64,000 bases of DNA from Edaphochlamys debaryana (lineage: Eukaryota > Chlorophyta > Chlorophyceae > Chlamydomonadales): NCBI GenBank assembly GCA_016858145.1, contig JAEHOE010000002.1, positions 1,922,001 through 1,986,000 on the forward strand, in the 5' to 3' direction. The position numbers and the translations under genes are program-made. Each line of letters begins with the position of its first letter. Positions within the stretch are counted from its first letter, which is position 1. Shown here one piece after another: positions 53,866 to 64,000 of this stretch. The notes beneath the pieces are model-generated. The model was not told the DNA's origin, did no database searches, and was given only the letters and a program-made list of their open reading frames with translations.

Positions 53866-56800
53866 ATGGATCAACTCAGCGCGTCGCAGCTGAAGGCCAT
53901 GGTGGAGGACTCGCAGGCTTCGCTGGCAGCCGCGCTGGGACGCATTGAGGCCTTCCGCATTCGAGAGAAGCAGTTGATGAACGAGCTGTCACAGCTTCGG
54001 CAGCAAGTGCACGGAGGCCCGGACGCAGCAGCTGCGACGCCACAACCCAGCGGGCCCAAAGCCGCTCCTGCGCAGGCACAAGCACCTACGGCTCCCCCTC
54101 CAGCATCCCCTGCGACGTCGGTCAGCGCAAAGAAGCCGGAGGTGCAGCCCGCGTGGACCAGCCCATCGGGCCAGCCGCTGTATGTCTCCAACAACGCTGC
54201 CGACTACCCCATCCACATCATCCAGGGCAGCAAGAAGGTGGGCGCGTCAGTCCACGTCAGGGGCACTGGCTGTCGGGCGGGCCGAGCTGGGCGTGTCGGT
54301 TGCGTTCCCGTGGGTGCGCGCAGGTCCTTGCCGACCATGGCACGGCCCCACCCTCCCCTCCTCCCCTCCCTCCCTTTCTGACCCACACACATCTTTGGTC
54401 TTTAACCTAACAGATTCCCGGCAGTCTGGTGGTGACGCCCGAGTACGTGGACTTCGTGGAGGTCAAAGCGCGCATCCGGCAGGAGGAGTTCGTGGGCATC
54501 AGCACGGTCAAAGTGGACACAGCGAAGGTAGGCGTCCCGCGTGCGTGTCCTTGCGTTTGTACTTTCATAGCAGCCCGGGGGCCGCGTTCACTAGCCTGCA
54601 GTTCTGGTCCTGTAAGCGGACCACAGGCCCTGGGGGGCAGGTGGGGGATATACTTGAGTGACATGGGGGCGTGCTTGGTCGGGGAGACGCACTGCCACCA
54701 CCACCACTGCCACGGCTCTCTGCTTTCCATCGGAGGGTCCGGCCTGTAGCACCCGGTGCGCCGCCCGCTGCCGCCTGCGCAGACGCAGACGCGGGGCGGC
54801 CTGTTCATGTGTTGCATTGCGCCGGGCCCCGGTGCCACGCTGGGTGACGCTGGGACCGGTGGTGCCTCCTCCCCCAAGGACCACGGAGCGGACGCGGACG
54901 AGCGAGGCGCGCAGGAGGGCACGTCCACGTCGGAACCGGGCGGCGGCACGGGCGTGTGGCAGATGCTGTGGAGCAAGAGCGGGGTGCCGCAGCGGCAGCC
55001 CTTCGAGGCGTCTCGCTCAACGTGGGTGGACGGAGCCGGGCTGGGCTGGGGTAGGCGGGTCAGCTTGGGGCCAGGGCAGGCGTGGACGCTTGAAGCGGTG
55101 AAGAGTAGGTGGGCGGCCCTCGCATGTCGGGAGTTGAGGAGAAAGGGCGTGGCCTCGGGGGGTCCGTAGCAGGGGCCGGGCGTGCCTGCAGGCTAGACTG
55201 CGGGCCTGGTCGCCAGCGGTCGGGGGAGCCAAGCAAGAGCCTGACACATGCCTTGGCATGACACGCGCGCTCCGCCTCGCCCTTCGTTTCCCCGGCCCGC
55301 AGGCGTGAGGCGCTGCACCGGCACACGCAGCGGTGGCTGGGGCAGGTGGACTCGACCACAGACGACGTGGTGACGGAGGGCGGGTGAGCCTGGGCGGTTT
55401 GGGGGACGACCCCTGATGTGACCCGTACTCTCGCTCTTGCGCCAGAGCCCCTTGTCCCCTTCCTCGCCCTTTCTCCAGAACCCCCCGACCCGATCCCCTC
55501 GGACCTCTTCTCCCTACCTTGCTCTTATCCCCGCTCCCGTTCCTGCCCCTTCCCCGACCTTCATTGACCCACCCAGGGAGCTGCAAATCGCAGTGCCTCG
55601 CAACCTGATGGTTGGGGAGGCCAACCTGCACCTGGTTGGGGAGCCCTCTCAGGTGCTCACGGAGGCGGGGGCGCGCGCGCTGGCCTCGATCATACCACCC
55701 CTGGAGCGCATGAAGGACTGGAGCCTGTCGTACAGCACGTCAAAGCACGGCATCAGCCTGCAGACGCTGTACCGCAAGGCCATTCAGGGGCTGCCCACCG
55801 TCCTCGTCATCAAAGACTTCGGGGGTAGGTACCAGTAACACGGGCTGCACCTGATGTGGGTCATGTGGGTCGGCGCTGAATGTCGATAGAGCTCTTGAGT
55901 CCACGGACTCGTGTCCGGGTCCGGGTCAAGGCTTGGTCACCTACTGCCGAGTAGGTGAGCCCTGTGCCCAGGAACATACTCCAGAGTCTCTCAGAGTCCG
56001 TCCCGCTCCGCAGGCTACACGTTCGGGTGCTACACGCCCGACTCTTGGCGCATCGCCCCCCGCTACTACGGGTCGGGCGAGACGTTCGTGTTCCAACTCG
56101 AGGTGGGTGCGGGGCGGGGCCGCAGCTCTCGAGGGACGAAACAGGGAGCGCGCAGAGCCCCAGTTCGAGGGCGTGCGTGGGCCGTCAGACGGCTGAGCCC
56201 TAGCGGTGTCAGCGCAGGGGCTTGCGGCAAGCGTGTAGCATCGTTAGCTCTGAGCGGCTGAAGAGGGTTCCGGGCCGGTGGGTTGGGCTGGCTGTCTATC
56301 GCTTCCACCCGACGGCCTGCAAGGCGCCCCTCGCGCCCCTCACCCCGCGGACTCTTGCCTTGCCGCCCCGCAGCCCTTCCGCGTGGCCTACCCGTGGCGC
56401 TCCTTGTCCAAGGTAAGTGGGCGGAGACGGGGACGGTTTGCAGGTTAATATCAGGGGTCGTTGAGGAGTGAACGGACGAGGCAGGGAAACCACAGGCGCC
56501 GAGGTGCAAGGGAGGGTGATGCGCCGGTTCCGTTCTGCCATGGGAGGTTTGCACTCTGCCATGGGAAAGGCGCTGGGTTGCTGGTAGCTGGTTGCGTGTT
56601 GTGCAGCACGTGACGTGGCAGGTCGCACCATGTTCGGAGTGGCGCGGGACGAGCCTCGAGGGTACCGGAACCAAGTCGAAAGCTGTACGAGTACGGGTGT
56701 ACGGAAGTACGGTGCTGAGCTCTCAGGTTCCCAATCCACAAGTCCCCGCCCGTACCTAACCACGTCGCCCCCACGGTACCCACAGGACCTGAAGCCAGAA

Positions 56801-57121
56801 GCCATGTTGAGCGTGAGCCACAATGGATTCCTACCTTTACCTTATCCCTCCCCTTACTCTCGAGCCCCTTCCTCCTCACCGCGCACCCGTCCCTCTCCCT
56901 TCCGTCCCCCTCCCCTCCCCTGACAGGAGAAGAACGACTTCTTCCAGTACGGCACGCCCGAGTGCCTGGCGGTTGGCGGTTTGGGCCACTTCGCGATCTG
57001 GGTCGACGCGGATCTCCACGCGGGCAGCAGCGGCACGTGCGGGACGTTCGGCAGCCCCTGCCTGGCGGCGGCGGAGGACTTCAAGGTGCAGGTGATCGAG
57101 ATGTGGCAGGCGACCGGGTAG
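53866..57121 (+). CDS. TLDc-domain protein with N-terminal coiled coil
   Basis: Nine exons join in phase: 53866-54237, 54414-54527, 54750-55021, 55303-55383, 55577-55824, 56014-56102, 56374-56412, 56786-56812 and 56927-57121, giving 478 residues. Residues 1-50 form a probable coiled coil (FRIREKQLMNELSQLRQQ), followed by a Pro/Ala linker. IPGSLVVTPEYVDFVEVK (125-142) resembles the GRAM-like segment that precedes TLDc in OXR1/NCOA7 proteins. The TLDc domain fills about the last 155 residues: HGISLQTLYRKAIQGLPTVL, FGGYTFGCYTPDSWR, TFVFQLE, QYGTPECLAVGG and GHFAIWVDADLHAGSSGTC, ending EDFKVQVIEMW. TLDc proteins bind the V-ATPase and protect against oxidative stress in animals and fungi; that role here is inferred. 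Exon 8 is a 27-bp microexon (DLKPEAMLS). Confidence 0.9.
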
Positions 57122-58390
57122 CGTGTGAAGAGCGTGTGGAGAGCGTGTAGAGAGGAAGGGCGGGGAGGTCCAGCGGGTGGGGAGGCGGGGACGACGAAGG
57201 GAGAGGAAAGGGGACGCATCGGGCGATGAGGTTGGGAGATCAGAGGTTGTGGCGCAAGCCGGGGCAGTGTGAAGGAGAGAGGGGGAAAATGGGAGGCTGG
57301 GCTGGGGTGGAAGGGGCAAACGTGCAGCCCTGATGTGTGAAGGGCTCAGGGCGGCATGGAGCACTTGAGGCCCAAGCAAGGGGGCCGGCACGCAACGATG
57401 AGTGATGCTACGAGGCGAAGACTGGCATGAAAGAGTCAAGACTCGTGACAGGCTAGAGAGGGAACATGAAGTGCCGACGGAGTTGTTGGGCTTCATGTTG
57501 GACAGAGGAGCGAGCGGGGTTGGAGAGGTGAGGGGGAGGGCCGAGTCTGGGAGGGTCCCGGTGACCCGTGCGGCGACCCTTTGGGCGGCGTTGAGACTCC
57601 GGAAGCTGTGCAGGGGGTACGGAGCATGTTGTATGGCGCATTGCCAAGACAGTGCTTGTTGCGTTTGCAGCTGAGCAGACTTGAGTTCAGGCTGCGAGTT
57701 TGCTTGCGGCGTGAGGCCACGCCTGTTGCGTAGCGAGGCAGGGCGGTAACTAATGCTGACTGTCTCCGAGAGGTCAATGCAAAGTGCAGCTCGCCGGGTC
57801 TGTGGCCTACAAGCCGGTAATCTCCGATAGGGTGCAGCCGTGCAGGCGACGACCAGTGCCCTGAGACTCCAGGCACATCCACCTGAGCACCACGAGTCCG
57901 AGACACCAGAAGGCGTTGTACACTGCTAGGCAGTATGCAGGCGCATAAGGACGCGTGTGTGTTGCCGGGCGGGGATTCCATGCTCGCAGGGGCCGTGCAG
58001 CGTAGTCCGAACGACGACGCTAGGGGATGCAGCTGAACGCAACTAGGCTGTGCGCAACGCAACAGAAAGAGCCGGGAGGTTGCCGGGAGGGGGAGGGGTA
58101 CTGAGGCACGGTATGGCACGGCGCGTCACCAGCTGACCTTTGACCACCAGCCTGGCTTGTGTTTGTGTAACCACAATTACGTACTCTTGTTACTGCGTCG
58201 CTGACGACTACGCTAGAGGCCCGAAGCGACTCCCAGACATGGGCAAGTAAAGCAGCAAAGGTTTACCGGAACTCAAGCCTCTCTCTTTAAGAGCATGCGC
58301 TATCGATGTAATGCACAACGGCTAGCTGATGCGGTTCATCAAGGTCGACTGAAGTACCCATCGGCGTCGACACGCTAAGCTGCCTCGTCT
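57122..58390. other. Intergenic region; TGTAA at 58168-58172
   Basis: Starts with three short 'agcgtgtg(g/a)ag'-like copies right after the TLDc stop (57120-57156). No gene is supported. TGTAA at 58168-58172 lies over 1 kb from the stop but only 220 bp before the next start codon. The stretch 57640-58380 is markedly less GC-rich. Confidence 0.45.
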
Positions 58391-61300
58391 ATGGGCTGTG
58401 GCGCGAGCAGCGCTGCGAAGGGCGTGCAGGTGCCAGGTACGCGGAGTTCCAAGTCCGACCGGGGTCTGCCGGCATGTCGGGACCAGCCCCCCCCACTTGC
58501 CCCAACCCGGGACGCGGGTCGCAGGGGGGAGGGGCTCACCTCGGGCAGGCGGCAAGGGCTTGCCAACTTGTGAGCGACAAGGACCGCAGACGCAACGCAC
58601 CGTGTTCACCAACGTGCGTTCAATGTCCAGGCCCCCGAGATGGCCGGCCGCCGGACATCCACCTCGGCGTCAAGTACCGAGGCGAAGGCCCGGGCCAGCA
58701 CGAAGCGCTCAAGCGCAGCGTGCAGACCATCACCCCCGGGCAGGGGCTGGCCGTGGGTACGTGCGGCCCTTGGGGGCTGGGGCCAAGGACTGCAGCCTAG
58801 TGCGTGGGGGCCTGCCCACGTGCTCTTGGGCGCCTTTTCCATCCCCGACCCTGGCCCTAACGGCGCGTGCGGGCTGGGTCAACACCTGAACCATCTGTCT
58901 GTCTGTCTGGGGCGGCCGTAGGGCGTCGACTGCAGCCTCGCGGGTTTCTCCCCCGCGGTGAACCCTTGTCTTGTTGGCTGATGACGCACCTGTCGGACCG
59001 TCGTCTGTTTCCCCGCTGCCCTTATCACCAGCCGATGTATTCCGACGGGTACAGGAGGCCCTGCTGGCGCAAGTTGACGAGGGTGAGTCAAGGGGCGGGG
59101 CGGACTAGGAAAGCCTCGGGCGGGGGGCGTTGGATGGCCTAGGGCGGGATGCCATGCGGCCAGTGCCTGCAGGGTGTCGTCTCCTCCTTATCCTCGCCCC
59201 TCTCGCAGCTGTAATCGTAACATCAAGGGCCCGGGGTTCTGCTCGCCCCTCCCCCCTCCCCCCTTCCGGTGAAGGCGGCACCGAGTACGACGTGCAGACG
59301 CTCGAGTACAACGGCACGGTCGTGTACGACAGACGGCACCCCCCGTCCGACACAGACAGCAGCGGCGCCGGGGGCAGGGGCGGCGGCGACGCTGCCACCG
59401 TGTTTGCGGGCGGCGGCTCCGCCGTTGCCCACGTGGTCGAGGCCCTGGATGCGGCCCACGTGCGGGTGGGGCTGGCGCGCAACGGCGAGGGCGGGCCCTG
59501 CACGGTGCGGGTGCGCCTGGGCGTGGCCCCGCTGGCGGCCAACGGTTTCGTGGCGGTGTCGGAGCTGGTGGGGGTGGCGCTGCGGATGATGCGGGGCAGG
59601 TGCGTTGGGGGGATGGGCGGGTGGGTGGGTGGGCACGGCTGGGAAAGTGGTTGGGGATTCGCGTTTGCGGCAGGATGCAGGAAAAGCAAGGGTTGGGGCC
59701 ACGGAGACGGGCTTAGCACAGGTCACGTAGCGCTGGCACACGTCAAGCCCACACTCCCTGCTTCCATCCGAACAACTCCAACCTTCAAACTTCAATTCTG
59801 CCCCCGGTCAATCCCTCTCACTCCCACCCCACCGCAGGTACACGCTGGTGGAGGTGCAGCCCAGCGGTGTGACGGCCAGGCTCATGGCTCCCGGGGGCGG
59901 TGAGGGGCCGGTGATCGCGCAGGAGACGCCCGTGGATGCGGCGCTGGGGCCGGGGGACGGCCTCCTGCTGAGGGGTGTCACCTGCTCAGGTAAGATGCCG
60001 AGCTCTGGTGGCCCGGAAGGCATGAAGCCATGCCGCACGTCTGGGGCTCCAGGTTCTTGGCCCCCTGGGGTCACCCCACTCCTTTCCCGCCGCTCCTCTT
60101 CCCAGGCAAGCTGGTGCTGGCGCTGCGGCAGTTCAGCGCCCGTCTCAGCCCTCTGGACCGGAACGTGTCACTACGCACACGCAGCTCTGCCAACAGCGCC
60201 CCAGCGGTGGAGGCCAGCCCCAGCTCCACCCCCCGCCTCCAGCCCTTGGTCCACTCCCCCTCGCGCTCTCCGGCTGCAGCAGCAGGCGGTGGCGGCGCCA
60301 ACCCGTTCCGTAGCGACAGCTTCCGACAGCTACCGCCCCTGTCAGCGCTGGCGCCGGCGGAGGATGCGCCGGTGCCCAAGGGCGATAAAGCGACGGCGGC
60401 GCGGGCGGAGCGGATGCGGGCGGTGGACGTGACGGGCCTGCCGCCGCCGCTGCACCCGCCGCGGCCGGCGGGGCAGGTGGGGCTGGGGATGTGGGGGCCC
60501 TGCAACAAGCGTCGGTGGGACACCGGCTGGGGCCATGACTGAGGGTCTCGGTGCGCCAGTTGGGACTGGCCTAGGGGGTGGGCCATGCATGGGTCTGACT
60601 AGGTCTGCCCCTGCCCTTCAGGGCGCCGACGAGCGGTTGGTACGGCTAATGACCGAGCTGGCGGCGCCCGCCAAGGGGCCTGCCCCTGCGGACGCTGCGC
60701 TGCGGCGGGGCTCGGCGGCCCAACTCGCCAAGGTGGGTCCTGGGTCCTGGGGTTCTATGAGGCGTGTGCTCATTTTCTGAGCACGCATTGATCCAGACTT
60801 GGGGCCTGCTTTGCATTCCACCAAGTTAGCTCCCCTTTAGTCTTGGTGTCCCCTTTTTCACCGAACGCAGGTGGCACTGTGTCATGAGGTGGCGTCAGCG
60901 AGGCGGGGCGGCCCCGGGGCCTGGCCCCCGCCTCGGGGGGCAGCCGAGCGCCTACTGGCGGCGGCGCAGCGGCTGTGGGCGGCGCTGGGCTCGGCGGGCC
61001 TGCCACCGCCGCCCTCGCTCTTCCCGACGTCGCACGTGTTGCTGCAGACTGCTGCAACCTTCAGGTGAGAAGCCCGCTGGTCTGCTCTGCATATGGTCTG
61101 CTCTGCATCTGGAACCTTTGCGAGGCTCCGAATCTTCCCTTCCCTTCCCTAAAAACGAACAGCCGCCCCGGCGGCGCCGCCCTCCTGGGCACGCCCCGCG
61201 GCACCGCGCTCCTCGACCACCTGGCCTGGCCGCGGGGAGCAGCCCTGGAGGACCTGGCCCCGCCCCGGACCGCCACGCTGCTGCTGCACAGCCGCTGGAG

Positions 61301-64000
61301 GCAGGGAGGCAGTCGGCCCGTGGCTCCGGTGCCCGTAGCTTTGCCGCTGGCGGCCGGGGCCGGGGCTGGGGCCAAGGCTGCGGCCGCTAATAAGCCCGCA
61401 GGTCCTCCCGCGGGGACCGGTCCCGGGTTGCAGGTACGGCGCGCATGGGGGGCTGGCCGCTTTGGAGGGACAGAGCGGATTTGGCATAATGTCTTTAGTC
61501 ATTCTCTATCCAGCAAAGCGGCTTGTGTTGCTGCCGTGCGGCCCCGCAGGAGTACGTGGACGCTTTTGACGCCCAGGGCTGGGCGCAGGTGCGGCTGGAC
61601 GACCTGCCCTCGGCGGCGCTGGCCAGGTGAGCGCATCGAGCTCTCCTGCACCTCTGAGCTTGCTAACCTAGTCAGCAGCACCTGCCTTCAAGGCTCGCAT
61701 CACCCCTCACTTGATTCCCCTTCCGTGCCACCTCCTGTCCCACAGGACCGTGGCTCCTGCCCTCCAGGAGCTTGTCTCGGGCGGCCGGGGCGTGGGGCCG
61801 GAGCAGCTGGCCGAATGGCTCGGACTGGCCCCAGCCGACCTGCTGGCCCGCCCCTTCGGCTCCTCCTCGTCGTCATCGTCATCCTCCCATGTGGCAGCAC
61901 AGCTGGCACGCGAGTGCGGCGAGCTGATCAACCCCGCCGCCCTGGCGATCAAGCACGGTTCGCTCGATGCTGCGGCAGTCGCGGACTTGCTGCAGCAGCT
62001 GTCCTCGGCGTCTGGCTCTGCTGCCGGAGCTGCGGGACGCAGCGCTAGCGCCGCACCCGATCCGAGTGCGTCGCCTAAGGCCGCAGGCCCAGGCAAGGCT
62101 CCCTCAGGAGCTGCCGCAACCTCCTCAGCCACCGCCGACCGCGCCGCGCTGCGCATGGCGACGTTCCGTGGTGTGTTTGACCGGACGCTGTCAGCCCGCC
62201 TGTTGCTGGCCTGTCTGCCCAGCAATGCCGTTACAGCCATTCGGACGGAGTCGCATGGGGCCGTGTCATCACTCGGCAAGTACCTATCGAGCGCCGGCTT
62301 TGGCGCTGTTGCGCCCGGCTGGCCGCTCGTGGCCTGCACGACGGGCTCCGTCGGTACGGACGCCGTACTCGTCGTACAGATGGTGCATGCGCCACGTGCG
62401 TACGACGGTCACCGCTTCTACGGCGCGAAGCTGCCGACGCCGTACCGCCCGGGGCCCACGCTGGTCGTGATCGGGCCGGGCGCTACGGCGGCGCCGGACG
62501 GCGGCGAGGGCGGTACTACGGCAGCGGTTGCCGTAGATACGGCGGTTATGGCCCCAAGTGACGAGGCGGCCGAGCAGGCGGTGGCAGGGCTGCTGAGGCA
62601 CTTAATCTCACTGGCAGAAGCGGCTTCAGCACGGGGTCCCGGAGAGGAGGCGGCGGCGCTGTATGCCCTGAACGCGCTGCTGGCGGCGGCGCCAGGCGGC
62701 CCGGCCGCAGAAGAGTTCCCGTTGCGGGGATCCCTCGTGGCAGCGCTCCAGGGGCTGCCCGTGGGCCCGGCCCTCTCCTCCGACATGCCCCTGCTGGGAC
62801 GCCTGCTGCGGCTAGCCACTGGGGCCGGCACCGCTCCCATCCCAGCAGCGGCAGCTCTGGGTGCGGATCGCAAGGCGGTGCTGCCGGGCCTGCCCAGGCC
62901 CGCAGCGTGTCGAGAGCAGCTCATGTCGACTCTGGACCCCTTCCTGTCCGACCTTGTCCGGACCTATCCGGACGCCGTGTCCGAACTGATGCTGGACTGC
63001 GTCCGGTGCGGCGCGTGCGGTGTGCTGCGCCGCCTGCTCGCGCTGGGCGCGCTGCGCAGCCTGGCGCGGCGCGGCGCGGCCGGGGAGGTGGTCCTGGCTG
63101 GAGGAGAGGCGCTGGCGCCGCGGCCTGAGGGTGAAGGGAGCGCCTGGCCCGAAGGAGGGCCCGAGGACGGGGACGAGGAGGCAGCAGGGGGAGGGGAAGG
63201 GGAGCAAGCCGACGTGGAGAAAGGGGAGGGCGGGCCCGTGCCTGCACCCGTGCCGTTTGGGGAGGCGGCGGTGGGGGCGCTGCTGTGCACTGCGGTGCTG
63301 GCTCAGGTGAGGCTGGGGTGCTGGGTGCACGGGTTTTAATGGCTACCGCCGAACGCCTCGACCCTGCCTTAAGTAAAGTGTCTCCAGGCTCTTCGTGCTA
63401 ACGTGATAGCAGGTGCCATTAGATAGCACTGTGCTGTCCTGACCCTGGTCGCTTTGGCCCCCCCTGCAGGCACACGACTGCCTGCTGGCGCTGCTGAGGT
63501 ATGGGGCCGACCCCAACAGCCGCACCTTCGGCCTCTGGCGTCTGGGGGTCGCCTCCGCAGCAGCGGCCGCCGCTTCACCCGCCTCAAACCCGGCCCCCGC
63601 CTCGACAGCGTCCGCCTCCCCCGGCTCGTCTGGAAGCGCCTCGGCACCCTTGGCCTCGGCCTGCCCCAACCACGACGTCGGGCTGCTACCCGCGTCGGTC
63701 CAGGGCCCGGCGTCCCGCGCCCTTTGGACGCCGCCTCTCGACGGCCCGCTCTTGCCGTACGCACACAGCGCCCGTACGGCCCGTACGGCGTCCCATACAC
63801 GCAGCGCGATACGGCGTGGACCGAACCCTCGTCCCTCGCCGCTGGTGTGCGGCCACGTCCGGGCTCTCCACATTGCCGCCGACCTCGGAGACGAGCTGTC
63901 GGCGGCCTTGCTGCTGCATGCGGGCGGCCGTGGGGACGCCCGAGCTATTGTCCCAATCCCAATCCGAAAGCACGATGGCGAGGGCATCGACAGGACAGCG
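58391..64000 (+). CDS. Large ankyrin-repeat protein with acylation-type N terminus (3' end outside window)
   Basis: Twelve exons join in phase: 58391-58436, 58631-58756, 59032-59082, 59275-59599, 59838-59989, 60106-60476, 60622-60732, 60871-61064, 61163-61433, 61550-61626, 61746-63306 and 63470 to the window end, encoding at least 1,272 residues. The N terminus MGCGASSAAKG fits N-myristoylation at Gly2 with possible palmitoylation at Cys3, implying membrane attachment. Exons 2-3 give HLGVKYRGEGPGQHEALKRS, then VQTITPGQGLAVGADVFRRV. The middle is Ala/Gly/Pro-rich with a Ser run. The last exons show ankyrin-like units: HDCLLALLRYGADPNSRT and GHVRALHIAADLGDELSAAL. No kinase or other catalytic domain is visible inside the window. 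The exon 4 acceptor (AAG at 59272-59274, after a good pyrimidine tract) is the least certain junction. Function unknown; a membrane-anchored scaffold is a guess. Confidence 0.8.

Noticed and set aside
60975..62048. A 357-codon + strand open frame
   Set aside because: It is an alternative frame running through exons and introns of the ankyrin gene; the phased exon set in other frames is far better supported.
1..64000. tRNA, rRNA, transposon or viral insertions
   Set aside because: I looked for cloverleaf-like sequences, long terminal or inverted repeats and transposase or reverse transcriptase motifs and saw none that I could support by eye.

Overview
The window looks like nuclear DNA from a chlorophycean, probably volvocine, green alga. 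Evidence: very high GC content; genes split into many short exons by GC-rich introns with mostly GT-AG ends; runs of Ala, Gly, Ser and Pro in the proteins; TGTAA polyadenylation-type motifs downstream of several genes; two nucleus-encoded proteins with plastid-type leaders; and a huge helical-repeat protein resembling the octotricopeptide (OPR) proteins that are expanded in this group. Species cannot be named from sequence alone. All exon models below were built by hand from reading frame, splice-site and phase continuity, without transcript data.

Layout, left to right. 182-1014: last exon of an Ala/Gln-rich protein (+), followed by a 50-bp minisatellite (about 1112-2246) and a short telomere-like tract. 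4741-7281 (-): mitochondrial carrier of the ATP-Mg/Pi type. 7948-13298 (+): CCT1, alpha subunit of the CCT/TRiC chaperonin. 14746-17560 (-): RPT5 proteasomal ATPase. 17946-19265 (+): TAD3, intronless tRNA adenosine deaminase subunit. 21060-22171 (-): weak, frame-broken coding trace. 22889-25799 (+): Ser/Pro-rich protein with a C-terminal coiled coil. 26508-28902 (+): plastid-targeted TPR protein. 29894-33688 (+): GatA amidotransferase. 35446-36159 (-): CMC1-like twin CX9C protein. 36430-36966 (+): TFIIIC triple-barrel protein. 39443-43408 (-): CSP41a-like plastid RNA-binding protein. 44089-52499 (+): about 2,260-residue OPR-like protein. 53866-57121 (+): TLDc-domain protein. 58391 to beyond the window end (+): large ankyrin-repeat protein with an acylation-type N terminus.

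This is ordinary housekeeping content: protein folding and turnover, organelle translation and RNA metabolism, respiratory-complex assembly and Pol III transcription. There is no operon logic. Four gene pairs are head to head over short shared spacers (carrier/CCT1, RPT5/TAD3, CMC1/TFIIIC protein, CSP41a/OPR-like).

The most unusual signal is at DNA level. Many exon edges, including the splice site, have a decayed second copy 60-150 bp away inside the adjoining intron. At least four genes also carry a decayed second copy of their stop-codon segment in the 3' flank. Two intronic acceptor copies are in frame with the exon and open throughout, so they could act as alternative acceptors. A second oddity is three GC-AG introns in three neighbouring genes.
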